A stretch of DNA of 64,000 nt from Candidatus Methylomirabilota bacterium (GCA_003104975.1 PQAM01000010.1:62001-126000); one strand, 5' to 3'. Counted from the stretch's first letter, positions 26,109 through 35,919 are shown. Made by a program: numbers and translations. Notes: generated from the sequence alone by a model not told the origin.

Positions 26109-26852
26109 ATGACCGAAGAGCGGTTGAGCAACCGATCCGGACAGGCCGCAGCACCGGTCTTGGAAAGAGAGATCTGGTGGCTGCAGCCGGTGTTGATCGT
26201 CCTGGCGCTGGTCGGGTTCATGGCCTATACGGCCTGGGCGGCCCTGCAGGGAACCCACTATGAGTACAAGAACTACTTCTCGCCGTTCTATCCTGCGTTC
26301 GCCAAACCCGAATGGTGGCCGCTCTCACCAGCCTTTCTGGTCCTCTGGGCCCCGGCGGGCTTTCGGTTTAGCTGCTACTACTTTCGAAAGACATTCTATC
26401 GTTCGTTCCTGCTGTCTCCGCCGGCCTGCGCGGTAGCCGACGCGCGGGCCGGCTATACGGGCGAATCCCGATTCCCCCTGATCTTCATGAACCTTCACCG
26501 CTACTTTCTCTACCTGGCCACGGTCGAGTTAGTGATCTTGTGGTATCACGCCGCCCGCAGCCTGGTCTTCGACGGGCGCCTCGGCGCCGGGATGGGTTCG
26601 GTGGTGATGGTGGCCAACGTTGCCCTCCTCAGTCTCTACCTGACCTCCTGTCACTCCTTTCGACATCTCATCGGCGGACGGCTTGACTGTTTCTCAGGCT
26701 GCCCCACCCGACATGCCCTCTGGGGACAGGTCAGTCGTCTTAACGAGCGTCACGGGCTCTGGTTCTGGCTCAGCCTCTTGTCCGTCGGACTGACCGATCT
26801 GTATATCCGTCTCCTCTCGATGGGCCTCATCAACGACATGAGACTGTTCTGA
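26109..26852 (+). CDS. Membrane-anchor subunit of succinate dehydrogenase/fumarate reductase
   Basis: A 247-residue membrane protein with about five helices. Several histidines in or near helices (LHRYFLYLATVE, ILWYHAARS, TSCHSFRHLIGG) could ligate heme. A cytoplasmic-looking HSFRHLIGGRLDCFSGC segment is distinctive. It resembles the single large anchors next to sdhA and sdhB in actinobacteria and several other phyla. Its identity rests mainly on position: its stop overlaps the sdhA start (TGATG). The ATG at 26109 is preferred over an upstream TTG at 26091. Confidence 0.72.
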   Translation: MTEERLSNRSGQAAAPVLEREIWWLQPVLIVLALVGFMAYTAWAALQGTHYEYKNYFSPFYPAFAKPEWWPLSPAFLVLWAPAGFRFSCYYFRKTFYRSFLLSPPACAVADARAGYTGESRFPLIFMNLHRYFLYLATVELVILWYHAARSLVFDGRLGAGMGSVVMVANVALLSLYLTSCHSFRHLIGGRLDCFSGCPTRHALWGQVSRLNERHGLWFWLSLLSVGLTDLYIRLLSMGLINDMRLF

Positions 26853-28654
26853 TGGCGCGCGAGTCCTACGAGACCTATGAGCACGATGTGCTGATCATCG
26901 GCGCCGGCGGCGCAGGACTGCGAGCCGCCATCGAAGCGCGGGCGCTGGGTGTCTCCGTCGGTCTCATCACGAAGTCGCTCCTCGGGAAGGCCCACACGGT
27001 CATGGCCGAGGGCGGGATCGCCGCCGCGTTGGGGAACGTCTATCCGGACGACAACTGGCGGGTACATTTCCGCGACACTATGCGGGGCGGCAAGATGCTG
27101 AACAACTGGCGGATGGCCCAACTGCACGCCCAGGAGGCGCCCGAGCGGGTCTTGGAACTGGAGCGGTGGGGCGCGGTGTTCGACCGGACCGGGGACGGGC
27201 TGATCCTGCAGCGCGACTTCGGCGGCCACCGCTACGCGCGTCTGGCTCACGTCGGCGACCGGACGGGCCTGGAGATGATCCGGACGCTGCAGCACCACGC
27301 AGTGGCCCAGGGGATTGAAGTACACATGGAGTATACCGTCACGCGCCTGCTCAAAGAGGGCGACCGTATCGTCGGCGCATTCGGCTATCGACGCGGCACC
27401 GGTCAGTTCGTCGTCTTCAGGGCAAAGGCGGTCATCCTGGCGACCGGCGGGGTCGGCAAACTGTGGAAATTCACGTCCAACTCCTGGGAGTGCACCGGCA
27501 ACGGCGTCATGTTGGCGCTGGAGGCGGGCGCCGACCTGATCGACATGGAGTCATACCAGTTTCACCCGACCGGGATGGTCTGGCCGCCTTCGGTGCGGGG
27601 GACCCTGGTGACCGAGGGGGTGCGCGGCGACGGCGGGACCCTGCGCAACAACACAGGCGAGCGCTTCATGTTCCGCTACATCCCTGAGTTCTTCAGGGCC
27701 GAGACCGCCGACAATGAGGCCGAGGCCGACCGGTGGTATACCGACAAGAAGAATAACCGGCGCACACCCGATCTGCTGCCGCGCGACGAGGTGGCGCGCG
27801 CGATCAACGCCGAGGTAAAGGCCGGGCGCGGGAGTCCGCATGGCGGGGTCTTTCTCGATATTGCGTCGCGGCGGTCGGCCGACTATATCACGCGGCGTCT
27901 GCCGTCAATGTACCATCAATTCAAGGAACTGGCCGGCGTGGATATTACGAAAGAGCCGATGGAGGTCGGCCCGACCGCCCACTACATGAACGGGGGGATT
28001 CGGGTCGATGCCGATACCACCGCGACAACGGTGCCCGGCTTGCACGCGGCCGGCGAGGTCGCGGGCGGACTGCACGGCAGCAACCGCCTTGGCGGCAATG
28101 CGCTCTCCGATCTCCTGGTCTTTGGCCGACGCGCCGGTGAGCATGCGGCACTTTACGCGAAGGGTCTCTCCGGGGCGCCGTCGGTCGATCCGGGTTATCT
28201 TGACGCCTGTGCGCGCGAGGCGCTGCTGCCGTTTGAGAGCACGGGCGCTGAGAATCCCCATGCCTTTCAATCTGAGTTGCAGGAGACCATGCAGTCCCTG
28301 GTCGGGATCATCCGGACGGAAAGCGAGCTGCAAGAGGCGCTGGCGCGCCTCGGCGCGTATCGACAGCGCCTGCCGCAGGTACGCGTCGAGGGCGGCCGCG
28401 CCTATAATCCCGCGTGGCATACGGCCCTGGACCTGCGCGCGCTGCTGACGGTGGCGGAATGTGTCACGCGATCGGCGCTGGAACGCAAGGAGAGTCGCGG
28501 CGGGCATGCGCGGGGGGACTACCCGTCGGCGGACCCGCGATTCGCCTCGGTAAACGTGGTCATCCGCAAACGGGACGGAGCGATTACCCCTACCCTGGAG
28601 CCGATCCGCGAGATGCCCACGGAGCTGAAGCAGCTCTTCGAGGAGAAGCGATAA
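26852..28654 (+). CDS. sdhA: Succinate dehydrogenase/fumarate reductase flavoprotein subunit
   Basis: A 600-residue catalytic subunit that oxidises succinate to fumarate (or the reverse). The FAD site is VLIIGAGGAGLRAAIEA. The histidine for covalent FAD is in GKAHTVMAEGGIAAALG. The catalytic region DLIDMESYQFHPTGMVWP, the HPTG and RGEG-like blocks, and GSNRLGGNALSDLLVFG are all present. The start overlaps the anchor gene by one base and the stop overlaps sdhB by one base, which should fix the stoichiometry of the three subunits. Direction of catalysis cannot be set from sequence; next to icd and mdh a TCA role is likely. Confidence 0.93.
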   Translation: MARESYETYEHDVLIIGAGGAGLRAAIEARALGVSVGLITKSLLGKAHTVMAEGGIAAALGNVYPDDNWRVHFRDTMRGGKMLNNWRMAQLHAQEAPERVLELERWGAVFDRTGDGLILQRDFGGHRYARLAHVGDRTGLEMIRTLQHHAVAQGIEVHMEYTVTRLLKEGDRIVGAFGYRRGTGQFVVFRAKAVILATGGVGKLWKFTSNSWECTGNGVMLALEAGADLIDMESYQFHPTGMVWPPSVRGTLVTEGVRGDGGTLRNNTGERFMFRYIPEFFRAETADNEAEADRWYTDKKNNRRTPDLLPRDEVARAINAEVKAGRGSPHGGVFLDIASRRSADYITRRLPSMYHQFKELAGVDITKEPMEVGPTAHYMNGGIRVDADTTATTVPGLHAAGEVAGGLHGSNRLGGNALSDLLVFGRRAGEHAALYAKGLSGAPSVDPGYLDACAREALLPFESTGAENPHAFQSELQETMQSLVGIIRTESELQEALARLGAYRQRLPQVRVEGGRAYNPAWHTALDLRALLTVAECVTRSALERKESRGGHARGDYPSADPRFASVNVVIRKRDGAITPTLEPIREMPTELKQLFEEKR

Positions 28655-29397
28655 TGGCGGTGTGTACACTGCGGCTCTTCCGGGGCGACGGGAGAGAGGG
28701 CGATTTCAGGGAATACCGGGTTGAGGCCGAGGAGGGGATGGTGCTCCTCGATGTGCTCCATCGGCTGCAAGCAACCCAGACGCCCGACCTGGCGGTTCGC
28801 TGGAACTGTAAGGCCGGCAAATGCGGGTCGTGCAGCGCCGAGGTCAACGGCCGGCCGCGGCTCTTATGCATGACCCAGATGAGCCTCTTTCCTGCAGGCA
28901 AACCGATTACGGTTGCTCCCGTCAAGACCTTTCCGACCGTTCGTGACCTGGTCAGCGACGTCTCCTTCAACTACGAGGTCGCCAAGACCATTCCTGCCTT
29001 CAGACCGCGACCGCCCGAGACCGACGGTACCTATCGGATGATGCAGGCGGAAGTCGAACGGATTCAGGAATTCCACAAGTGCATCGAGTGCTTCCTGTGC
29101 CAGAACGTGTGTCACGTGATCCGTGACCACGAAGAGAACAAGCCGCACTACGCGGGACCGCGCTTCTTCGTTCGATTTGCGGAGCTCGAGATGCATCCTT
29201 TGGACACCGGCTCGCGCATCGAGTTGCTCCGGACTGAGGCCGGGATCGGCTACTGCAACATCACCAAGTGTTGCACCGAGGTCTGCCCGGAGCAGATCCG
29301 GATCACCGACAACGCCATCATCCCGCTGAAGGAGCGGGTCATGGACGACTGTTACGACCCCATCATGAGGTTACTCCGCAAGCTCACCGGCAGGTAA
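28654..29397 (+). CDS. sdhB: Succinate dehydrogenase/fumarate reductase iron-sulfur subunit
   Basis: A 247-residue electron-transfer subunit. The [2Fe-2S] ligands are in CKAGKCGSCSAEVNGRPRLLC, the [4Fe-4S] ligands in CIECFLCQNVC, and the [3Fe-4S] ligands in CNITKCCTEVCPEQI. The ATG overlaps the sdhA stop (TAATG). The frame stays open upstream inside sdhA, but the family similarity begins only at 28654. It is last in the icd-mdh-lipoprotein-anchor-sdhA-sdhB block and is convergent with glmS. Confidence 0.93.
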   Translation: MAVCTLRLFRGDGREGDFREYRVEAEEGMVLLDVLHRLQATQTPDLAVRWNCKAGKCGSCSAEVNGRPRLLCMTQMSLFPAGKPITVAPVKTFPTVRDLVSDVSFNYEVAKTIPAFRPRPPETDGTYRMMQAEVERIQEFHKCIECFLCQNVCHVIRDHEENKPHYAGPRFFVRFAELEMHPLDTGSRIELLRTEAGIGYCNITKCCTEVCPEQIRITDNAIIPLKERVMDDCYDPIMRLLRKLTGR

Positions 29398-29452
29398 TCG
29401 TTACCCACTCAGCATCGTTCAGTTATTCGTATTTGCCGATACGAGCTATCAC

Positions 29453-31288
29453 CTACTCGACCGTAACGCTCTTGGCGAGGTTGCGGGGCTGGTCAACGTC
29501 GCATCCATTCCGTACGGCGATATGGTAGGCGAGAAGCTGGAGTGGAACAACGAGGAGCAGGGGCATCAGATGGGGAGAGGTATGCGGGACACCGACCAGA
29601 TGATCGGCCTTGGCCAATAAGCGGGAGTCGGTCTCGTCGGAGATGGCGATGACGATCCCGTTGCGTGTCTTGACCTCCTCGATATTGCTGACGACCTTTT
29701 CGATAGTCTTGTCGTTGGGGGCCAGAAAGACGACCGGCATCTCTTCCGTAATCAGCGCGATCGGTCCATGTTTCATCTCGCCGGCCGGATACCCCTCGGC
29801 GTGGATGTAGGAGATCTCCTTCAGCTTCAGCGCCCCCTCCAGTGCAATGGGATAGTTGATCCCGCGTCCCAGGTAGAGGAAATTCGAGGCCGCGTGAAAG
29901 CGAGTCGCCAGCTCTTCTATGGTGGGTCCGAGCGAGAGCGCCTGCTCCATCCGTTGCGGCAGGCGGATCAATTCGCTGAGCAATTCCTGCGTTCTCGAGC
30001 CGTCAAGGCGTCCTCTCGCCCGACCCAGGGCTAATGCCAGCAGGTAGAGGGCGGCCAGTTGGGTGGTGAAGGCCTTCGTCGAGGCGACACCGATCTCCGG
30101 GCCGGCGTGGGTGTACAGTACGCCGTCACTTTCTCGGCTGAGCGTGGAGCCGACCACGTTACAGATGGCCAGGGACTTGCAGCCGCGGCGTCGGGCCTCA
30201 CGCAGCGAAACCAGGGTGTCCAGCGTCTCACCGGATTGACTGATGGTGATGACCAGCGTTCGCTCATTCAGAATGGGGTCGCGGTACCGGAATTCCGAGC
30301 CGTAGTCAACCTCGACCGGAATCCGTGCCAGATCCTCAATGAGAAACTTCCCGACCAGCCCGGCGTGCCAGGAGGTCCCGCAGGCGACGACGACGATCCG
30401 ATCGATCGTCTGCAGGGCGTCATGAACCGCCTCGAGTCCCTCCAGGTAGAGCTGGCCGCTCTCCAGCGAAAATCGACCGCGAATGGTATCGCGGATCGCG
30501 CGCGGTTGCTCATAGATTTCCTTCAGCATAAAGTGCTTATAGCCGCTCTTCTCCGCCATAAGCGGCGTCCAGAGGATCTTCTGGACCTTCTTCTCCACCG
30601 GTTCTCCGACCAGGGTGGTGACGTTGACGCCGTCGTGAGAAAGAACGACCACCTCCTCGTCGTCTAAGAACAGGACATCGCGTGTGTGGGAGAGGATGGC
30701 GGGGAGGTCGGAGGCGATAAGGAACTCCCCATCACCCAGCCCCACCACGAGGGGACTGCCGTTTCTGGCCGCTATCAGCCGGTGCGGATCACCGCGCCAG
30801 AGGATGCCCAGGGCATAGGTTCCAACGATGCCCGCCAGGGCCCGGCGTACGGCCAGCTCCAGGTCCCCCGTCTCTTTCAGGTGCGTCTCGATCAGGTGGG
30901 CGATGACCTCGGTGTCGGTGTCGGACTTGAAATGGTGTCCCTCCTGCCGGAGCTGCTCTTTAAGCGCCAGATAGTTCTCGATGATCCCGTTGTGGACGAC
31001 CACAAGATCGCCGGTGCAGTCGCTGTGGGGATGCGCATTGTTTTCAGTAGGCCGACCGTGCGTGGCCCAGCGCGTATGGCCGAGTCCGATCTCGCCGGCG
31101 AGATCGCGCCCCCACAGCGCATTCTCCAACTCTTTGATCTTTCCGACGCTGCGATGGACGACGACCCGGTCCTGTTGGAGGATCGCGAGCCCCGCCGAGT
31201 CATAGCCTCGATACTCCAGTCGCTTCAATCCCTCGAGGAGGACCGGAACGACCTTCTTGTGTCCGACGTACCCGACGATTCCGCACAT
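29453..31288 (-). CDS. glmS: Glutamine-fructose-6-phosphate aminotransferase (isomerizing)
   Basis: A 611-residue enzyme that makes glucosamine-6-phosphate for cell-wall and lipid A precursors. The N-terminal MCGIVGYVG supplies the catalytic Cys2 of the glutaminase domain (about 1-240). Two SIS domains follow ([21 protein letters not shown]; then [28 protein letters not shown]). The start is fixed by Cys2, so the longer upstream frame is not used; AAGGGG precedes it. It lies 4 bases after glmU, so glmU-glmS form an operon. No glmS ribozyme was seen, nor would there be room for one in the intergenic gap. Confidence 0.95.
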   Translation of the reverse strand: MCGIVGYVGHKKVVPVLLEGLKRLEYRGYDSAGLAILQQDRVVVHRSVGKIKELENALWGRDLAGEIGLGHTRWATHGRPTENNAHPHSDCTGDLVVVHNGIIENYLALKEQLRQEGHHFKSDTDTEVIAHLIETHLKETGDLELAVRRALAGIVGTYALGILWRGDPHRLIAARNGSPLVVGLGDGEFLIASDLPAILSHTRDVLFLDDEEVVVLSHDGVNVTTLVGEPVEKKVQKILWTPLMAEKSGYKHFMLKEIYEQPRAIRDTIRGRFSLESGQLYLEGLEAVHDALQTIDRIVVVACGTSWHAGLVGKFLIEDLARIPVEVDYGSEFRYRDPILNERTLVITISQSGETLDTLVSLREARRRGCKSLAICNVVGSTLSRESDGVLYTHAGPEIGVASTKAFTTQLAALYLLALALGRARGRLDGSRTQELLSELIRLPQRMEQALSLGPTIEELATRFHAASNFLYLGRGINYPIALEGALKLKEISYIHAEGYPAGEMKHGPIALITEEMPVVFLAPNDKTIEKVVSNIEEVKTRNGIVIAISDETDSRLLAKADHLVGVPHTSPHLMPLLLVVPLQLLAYHIAVRNGCDVDQPRNLAKSVTVE

Positions 31289-31292
31289 CGCA

Positions 31293-32681
31293 TTACCCCT
31301 TTCGGCGTGTGGACCGAAATGCCTCAGCGGAGCCGCTCTTGTTGACCTGCCGTGCCCGGCCGAACGCCAGCGCATCGGGCGGCACGTCCTCGGTGATCGT
31401 CGATCCGGCGGCGATGATGGCGCCACGGCCTACCGAGACCGGCGCGACCAGGATCGCATTGCTGCCCACAAAGACGTCGTCTTCGATTACCGTCCGATGC
31501 TTGGCAAACCCGTCGTAGTTACAGGTAATCGTCCCGGCGCCGACGTTGACCCGTTCCCCGATGGTGGTGTCGCCGATGTAACTGAGGTGCGGGACCTTGG
31601 AGCCTTCGCCGACCACCGACTTCTTGACCTCGACGAAATTCCCGACCTTGGCATGCTGTTGAAGCCGGGCCTCGGGTCTCAGGTGCGCGTAGGGTCCAAC
31701 CTGACATCCGTCGCCGATCTGACTCTCTTGGATGATACACCCATCCAGAATCACGGTATCGTCGCCGATGATCGAATTGCGTATCCGACAGCCCGCATAG
31801 ATCGTGGTCCCCTCCCCGATCTGCGTCTGCCCTTCAAGAATCACGTTCGGGTAGAGGATCGAATCGGGACCGATGCGGGCGAGCGGTCCGATATAGGTCC
31901 GCTCTGGGTCGAGGAGGGTGACCCCTTCGGCCAGCAGACGCTGCGCGGCCCTTCGCCAGAGGAGTCGATGGACCTCCGCCAATTCGGCGCGGGTGTTGAC
32001 CCCCCGGACCTCGTCGGGATCGGCCGTTCGGCAGGCCCGTACGCCGCCGGCGCGATCGCGCAGCAGCTCGATGGCGTCGGGGAGATACAGTTCGCGCTTG
32101 ACGGCGGAAGGGCGGATCGCCTGGAGCGCCTCAAAGAGCGGCTGTGCGGCAAAACAGTAAACCCCTGCGTTGATCTCGTGGATCTGCCGCTCCTGCGGCG
32201 TCGCCTCCAACTCCTCCACGATTCGCAGAAGGCCGCCTGTCGCGGATCGTACCACCCGCCCATAGCCGGTCGGGTCGGACAGGTCGGTCGTGAGCACGGT
32301 CGCCAGCGCGCGAGCCTCGCGGTGCGCCCGCAGCAGAACATCGAGGGTCTGGGTGGCAAGCAGGGGCGTATCCCCGGACACAACCAAAAGATCGCCGTTG
32401 AAGCCGGCGAGGGCGTCCTGCGTGTGCAGCAGCGCGTGGGCCGTCCCGCGCTGCTCCGGTTGATAGACGAATTCGACCGCCTCGCCGGCCAGCGCCTGTT
32501 TGACCCGCTCGGCCTGGTGGCCGCCGATGACGAGGGTTCGTTTCGCCTGGAGGGGGCGGCAGGCTTCGATCACATAGGCGATCATCGGCAGACCGGCCAC
32601 CGGATGCAAGACCTTCGGCAGCTTCGAGCGCATCCTGGTTCCCTGGCCTGCCGCCAGGATCACGGTACAGAGATCGTTCAT
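31293..32681 (-). CDS. glmU: Bifunctional N-acetylglucosamine-1-phosphate uridyltransferase/glucosamine-1-phosphate acetyltransferase
   Basis: A 462-residue two-domain enzyme that makes UDP-GlcNAc. The uridyltransferase domain begins [21 protein letters not shown]. The C-terminal left-handed beta-helix (hexapeptide repeats [16 protein letters not shown]...) carries the acetyltransferase residues around [23 protein letters not shown]. The ATG at 32681 gives the standard N-terminus. It is cotranscribed with glmS. Confidence 0.95.
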   Translation of the reverse strand: MNDLCTVILAAGQGTRMRSKLPKVLHPVAGLPMIAYVIEACRPLQAKRTLVIGGHQAERVKQALAGEAVEFVYQPEQRGTAHALLHTQDALAGFNGDLLVVSGDTPLLATQTLDVLLRAHREARALATVLTTDLSDPTGYGRVVRSATGGLLRIVEELEATPQERQIHEINAGVYCFAAQPLFEALQAIRPSAVKRELYLPDAIELLRDRAGGVRACRTADPDEVRGVNTRAELAEVHRLLWRRAAQRLLAEGVTLLDPERTYIGPLARIGPDSILYPNVILEGQTQIGEGTTIYAGCRIRNSIIGDDTVILDGCIIQESQIGDGCQVGPYAHLRPEARLQQHAKVGNFVEVKKSVVGEGSKVPHLSYIGDTTIGERVNVGAGTITCNYDGFAKHRTVIEDDVFVGSNAILVAPVSVGRGAIIAAGSTITEDVPPDALAFGRARQVNKSGSAEAFRSTRRKG

Positions 32682-32768
32682 GTGCGGATACCCATCTTCA
32701 GACGATGGACCATATCCCCTCCGGAGCATCAGCCATCGCTCGCCTCATGGCGATGCTACCATACCTCC

Positions 32769-34166
32769 TTACGGCCGTACAATCGATTGCGCAGACGAGT
32801 CGTCTCCGGTTCGAACTTCTTGAGTCCCGAGCGCGCGCAGGGCTGCCGAGACGACGAAAAGCGATCCGGTGACGACAACGGCCTCCTCCGGATCGGTGAC
32901 GGCCCTGGCCAGCGAGATCGCCTCGGCGACATCCTCCACAATCTCCAGCTTTGAGCAGATGCGTTCAGCCTCCTGCAGATGACGCGGGTCGGCGGCGCGT
33001 TCGCTCTCCGGTCTGGTGAGAACAACCCGTGTTGCCAGCGGCGCCAGCTCTTGCAGCATCGCGGTCCAGTTTTTGTCCTGCAGGACGCCGAATACCAGGG
33101 TCAGACGACCGATGAACTGTTGCTCCTCCAGAAATGCCCGCAGCGCCCTCGCGCCCGCCGGGTTGTGGGCGCCGTCCAGGATCACGAGGGGTCGGCCCGG
33201 CAGGAGTTGGAGACGGCCGGGCCATCGTGTCCGGCTCAAGCCGTCGTGAATTGAACGCTCGGAAATCGCGGCACCGGCGCTCCGGAGGAGCCGGGACGCT
33301 GCAAGGGCAACAACCGCATTGACGACCTGATGTCGGCCGAGCAGGGGGATGTCGAAGCGTTCGGCGGGCTGCCCCTTTTCGCCCGCGCTGAATTGCTGAC
33401 CGAACAGATCCGACCGGTGAATCCGCCAGTCGTATGCGCTCCGGACATCGACCAGGGCGACGCCGCGCTTGCGGCATGCGTCGCTGATGACGGGCAGAGC
33501 CTCGGGGGCATCGACGGCGGTGACGACACGTGTTGTCGTCTCCTTGATGATTCCTGCCTTCTCTGCGGCGATTGCCCCTAGCGTCTTTCCCAGATAGTCC
33601 TCATGCTCCAAAGCGATATTGGTGATCACTGCCACCTGGGGGGTGAGGACATTGGTCGCGTCGAACCGACCCCCAAGTCCGACCTCCACCACCGCGTAGT
33701 CTACGTCGCTCCGAACGAAGTGGAGAAAGGCCATGGCGGTCGTGACTTCAAAAAACGTCGGGTGCGTGGCGTGAAATCCCCCCACCCCCCCTTTACAAAA
33801 GGGGGGTACGGGGGGATTTGGCGTGCCGGGTGTAGGGAACAGATAGGCAATAACGGGACGAAGTTCGTCGACGATGGCAGCAACCTCGGTTTCGGCGATG
33901 GGTCGGCCGTCCACCTGGATCCGCTCGGTAAACCCAAGCAGATGCGGCGAGGTGTATAATCCGATCCGATAGCCGGCCGCTTTCAGGATCGATGACAGAA
34001 ACGCAGCGGTAGACCCCTTCCCGTTCGTTCCGCCTATCAGAATAGACGGAAACCGTTGGTGCGGATCACCCACTGCTGCAAGCAGCCGTCGGATATTGTC
34101 GAGACCCAGCTTTATGCCGTATCGCTGGAGCCCGTACAGATAGGCAATTGCCTGAGAATAGGTCAT
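32769..34166 (-). CDS. folC: Bifunctional folylpolyglutamate/dihydrofolate synthase with an in-frame repeat insertion
   Basis: A 465-residue Mur-ligase-type enzyme that adds glutamate to folates. The ATP loop IGGTNGKGSTAAFL, TSPHLLGFTERIQVDG, the VEVGLGGRFDATNV block and ILDGAHNPAGARAL are all intact. Between AYLFPTPG and ATHPTFFEVTT (about residues 112-137) there is an extra segment reading NPPVPPFCKGGVGGF. It is encoded by the palindromic repeat at 33774-33819 and contains no stop. The rest aligns with the normal family pattern, so the protein probably still folds with the loop bulging out. It lies upstream of glmU on the same strand with an 87-base gap. Confidence 0.9.
   Translation of the reverse strand: MTYSQAIAYLYGLQRYGIKLGLDNIRRLLAAVGDPHQRFPSILIGGTNGKGSTAAFLSSILKAAGYRIGLYTSPHLLGFTERIQVDGRPIAETEVAAIVDELRPVIAYLFPTPGTPNPPVPPFCKGGVGGFHATHPTFFEVTTAMAFLHFVRSDVDYAVVEVGLGGRFDATNVLTPQVAVITNIALEHEDYLGKTLGAIAAEKAGIIKETTTRVVTAVDAPEALPVISDACRKRGVALVDVRSAYDWRIHRSDLFGQQFSAGEKGQPAERFDIPLLGRHQVVNAVVALAASRLLRSAGAAISERSIHDGLSRTRWPGRLQLLPGRPLVILDGAHNPAGARALRAFLEEQQFIGRLTLVFGVLQDKNWTAMLQELAPLATRVVLTRPESERAADPRHLQEAERICSKLEIVEDVAEAISLARAVTDPEEAVVVTGSLFVVSAALRALGTQEVRTGDDSSAQSIVRP
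33774..33819. repeat. Palindromic repeat inserted inside folC
   Basis: A 46-base near-perfect inverted repeat. The arms are AAATCCCCCC-ACCCCCCCTTT and AAAGGGGGGTACGGGGGGATTT around a short ACA-type loop. Units of this pattern are dispersed in many bacterial genomes, often translated as PPxPPxxKGGxGG-like peptides. Here it lies within a coding region and is read through without a stop. Confidence 0.85.
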
Positions 34167-34241
34167 ACACCGCCCTTAGGGAAGGATACGTCAGGATGCG
34201 CTAATGTCTGATTGTAAAAGTCAGCGATACAACACAAAGCC

Positions 34242-34309
34242 GTCACCCCGGCGAAAGCCGGGGTCCAGAAGCTTATGACAACTGGATTCCGGCTTTCGCC
34301 GAAATGACG
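34242..34309. repeat. Dispersed palindromic repeat (GTCACCCCGGCGAAAGCC type)
   Basis: Two stem-loops in mirror order: CCCCGGC-GAAA-GCCGGGG at the left and TTCCGGC-TTTC-GCCGAAA at the right. The outer GTCA and TGAC and the inner TCCAG and CTGGA also pair. This is a common intergenic repeat family. It lies between folC and the DoxX gene. Confidence 0.75.
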
Positions 34310-34361
34310 ATAGCGTTGTTGGAATATGATGAGTACTTACTCAAGTAGATGCCCGGATGTG

Positions 34362-34844
34362 CTACCAGAGCGGGGAGCCTGGATAGCGTCGAGCCAGCCA
34401 ACTGTCGAGCCCGATCGAGCGTCCGGCGCGTGTCAAGAAGACGACCAGCAGGCCGGCCATAAATGCCTGGTCCGAGGTCGTCGCGGGTGACCCGCCCCCT
34501 TTGGCCAGATAGAAATTCAACGCCATGAAGATCCCCGCCAGCGCTGCCGGACGCGTCAGAAATCCGGCCAGCAGTGCGAGCCCGGCCAGGATCATCCCCC
34601 AGGTGACCAGTCCGGCGAAGAGCTGATGATGCGGCATCACCACATCCGTCAGAAACGGCGTATACCAACCGAACGCATCGGCGGTTTTGGTCGTCAGCCA
34701 CTTTTCCAACACACCCGGACCGGTAAATCCGCCGGTCAGTTTGCCGAGACCATCCTGGAAAAAGTAATAGCCGAAAAAGATGCGCAGGATTGCGACCTGC
34801 CAAAGCTTCGTATGTATCTGCCAGTTACGCGTTGACCTGGCCAC
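34362..34844 (-). CDS. DoxX-family membrane protein
   Basis: A 160-residue protein with four membrane helices. The opening LRIFFGYYFFQDGLGKLTGGF and the blocks HHQLFAGLVTWGMILAGLALLAGFLTRPAAL and SDQAFMAGLLVVFLTRAGRSIGLDSWL match the DoxX/DoxD family, some members of which are parts of thiosulfate:quinone oxidoreductase or electron-transfer complexes. The start is GTG. The first 20 bases overlap the end of the small upstream gene on the same strand. A link to the nearby peroxiredoxin in redox defence is possible but inferred. Confidence 0.78.
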   Translation of the reverse strand: MARSTRNWQIHTKLWQVAILRIFFGYYFFQDGLGKLTGGFTGPGVLEKWLTTKTADAFGWYTPFLTDVVMPHHQLFAGLVTWGMILAGLALLAGFLTRPAALAGIFMALNFYLAKGGGSPATTSDQAFMAGLLVVFLTRAGRSIGLDSWLARRYPGSPLW

Positions 34845-35112
34845 CGATGCTCCCGCTTACGTGTTCACCCGGCAACCTTTCGACCTCAAAAATCCGGATA
34901 CCGTCCTCCTCGCGTTTGGAGACGAGGGCCAGACCGACGCCGGCCAGCAACGATTCGAAGATCGCATCGGCAAATGGAAACTTCTCCGCGTCGAAGGCGA
35001 GCGCTACCTGCTCACCGGGTTGAAGTTCCTCGGCATGCAGTCGGAGCGTCCCCCTCAAATAGGCGATGACATCCGCGCTACACGTCAGCGCGCGGATTAC
35101 GATACGCCGCAT
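34825..35112 (-). CDS. Small protein of unknown function upstream of DoxX
   Basis: A 95-residue soluble protein, MRRIVIRALTCSADVIAYLRG..., with an alternating beta/alpha pattern and one Cys. The central AEKFPFADAIFESLLAGVGLALVSKREEDGIRIFEVERL has the size and secondary structure of TusA/DUF2249-like folds, but I cannot assign a family. Its end overlaps the DoxX start by 20 bases and the peroxiredoxin gene ends 40 bases downstream of its start region's 5' side, so all three may be one transcript. Confidence 0.5.
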   Translation of the reverse strand: MRRIVIRALTCSADVIAYLRGTLRLHAEELQPGEQVALAFDAEKFPFADAIFESLLAGVGLALVSKREEDGIRIFEVERLPGEHVSGSIGGQVNA

Positions 35113-35151
35113 CGACCTGTCCTCACTTCGATTCCGACTTAGAGATGTACG

Positions 35152-35760
35152 CTAGATCTTCTTCCGCATCATGTACCAGCGGTCGGCGCCCGCCTTGGCG
35201 CGCTTGTCGGCCTCATCAATGGTCTGGGGCGGCGGCACAATGACCTCCTGACCGGGCTGCCAGTCGACCGGGCAGGCGACCCCGTACTTGTCTACGGTCT
35301 GCAGCGCCTTGAGGCTCCGCAGGATCTCGTCGATGTTGCGCCCGAACGGGATCGGATAGTACATGGCGAAACGGACGACCCCCTCCGGGTCGATAAAGAA
35401 GACGCCACGGACGGTGAGCTGGACATCGGGATTGATCAGATCGAAGAGGTTGGCCACGGTCTTCTCCGGGTCGGCGATCACCGGGAAATCCATCTTCACC
35501 TTGGCGCTCTCCTCCATGTGGCGGAGCCATTCGATATGCGAGTAGATACTGTCGACGCTCAGACCGATCACCTCGCAGTTCAGGTCCTTGAACTCCTTGT
35601 GTCGTCGGGCAAACTCAACAAACTCCGTCGTACAGACCGGTGTGAAGTCGGCTGGATGGGCGAAGAGCAGGACCCATTTACCGCGGAACTGTGACAGCGT
35701 AATGGGGCCCTTGGTGGTATTGGCCGTAAAATCCGGCGCCTTTGAGCCAATCTTGACCAT
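35152..35760 (-). CDS. 1-Cys peroxiredoxin (Prx6 type)
   Basis: A 202-residue thiol peroxidase. The peroxidatic cysteine is in HPADFTPVCTTEFVEFARRH. The long C-terminal arm (GVACPVDWQPGQEVIVPPPQT...) is typical of Prx6 and archaeal peroxiredoxins and carries a possible resolving Cys in VACPVDW. The ATG at 35760 follows AGGAGG at ideal spacing; the open frame runs 27 codons further upstream without protein character. It reduces H2O2 and organic peroxides in the cytoplasm. Confidence 0.93.
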   Translation of the reverse strand: MVKIGSKAPDFTANTTKGPITLSQFRGKWVLLFAHPADFTPVCTTEFVEFARRHKEFKDLNCEVIGLSVDSIYSHIEWLRHMEESAKVKMDFPVIADPEKTVANLFDLINPDVQLTVRGVFFIDPEGVVRFAMYYPIPFGRNIDEILRSLKALQTVDKYGVACPVDWQPGQEVIVPPPQTIDEADKRAKAGADRWYMMRKKI

Positions 35761-35919
35761 GGTAACCTCCTGTGAAGCGACGTTGACGGTATTATCGGGG
35801 TCAAGCCTTCCGGTCTTGGTGTCGGGAAGCCCCTGGATCATATCTCCAGACGCCCATGTATTACCACTACTATTGTAATCTATAGTCTGTCCCCAGCGAA
35901 CAAGGATTTTTCAGGCCGA

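Noticed and set aside
31289-31292. glmS ribozyme
   Set aside because: glmS follows glmU by 4 bases, leaving no room for the ribozyme.
31257-32954. A 565-codon open frame antisense to glmU
   Set aside because: Lies wholly over a well-supported essential gene and has no domain or signal; typical high-GC antisense frame.
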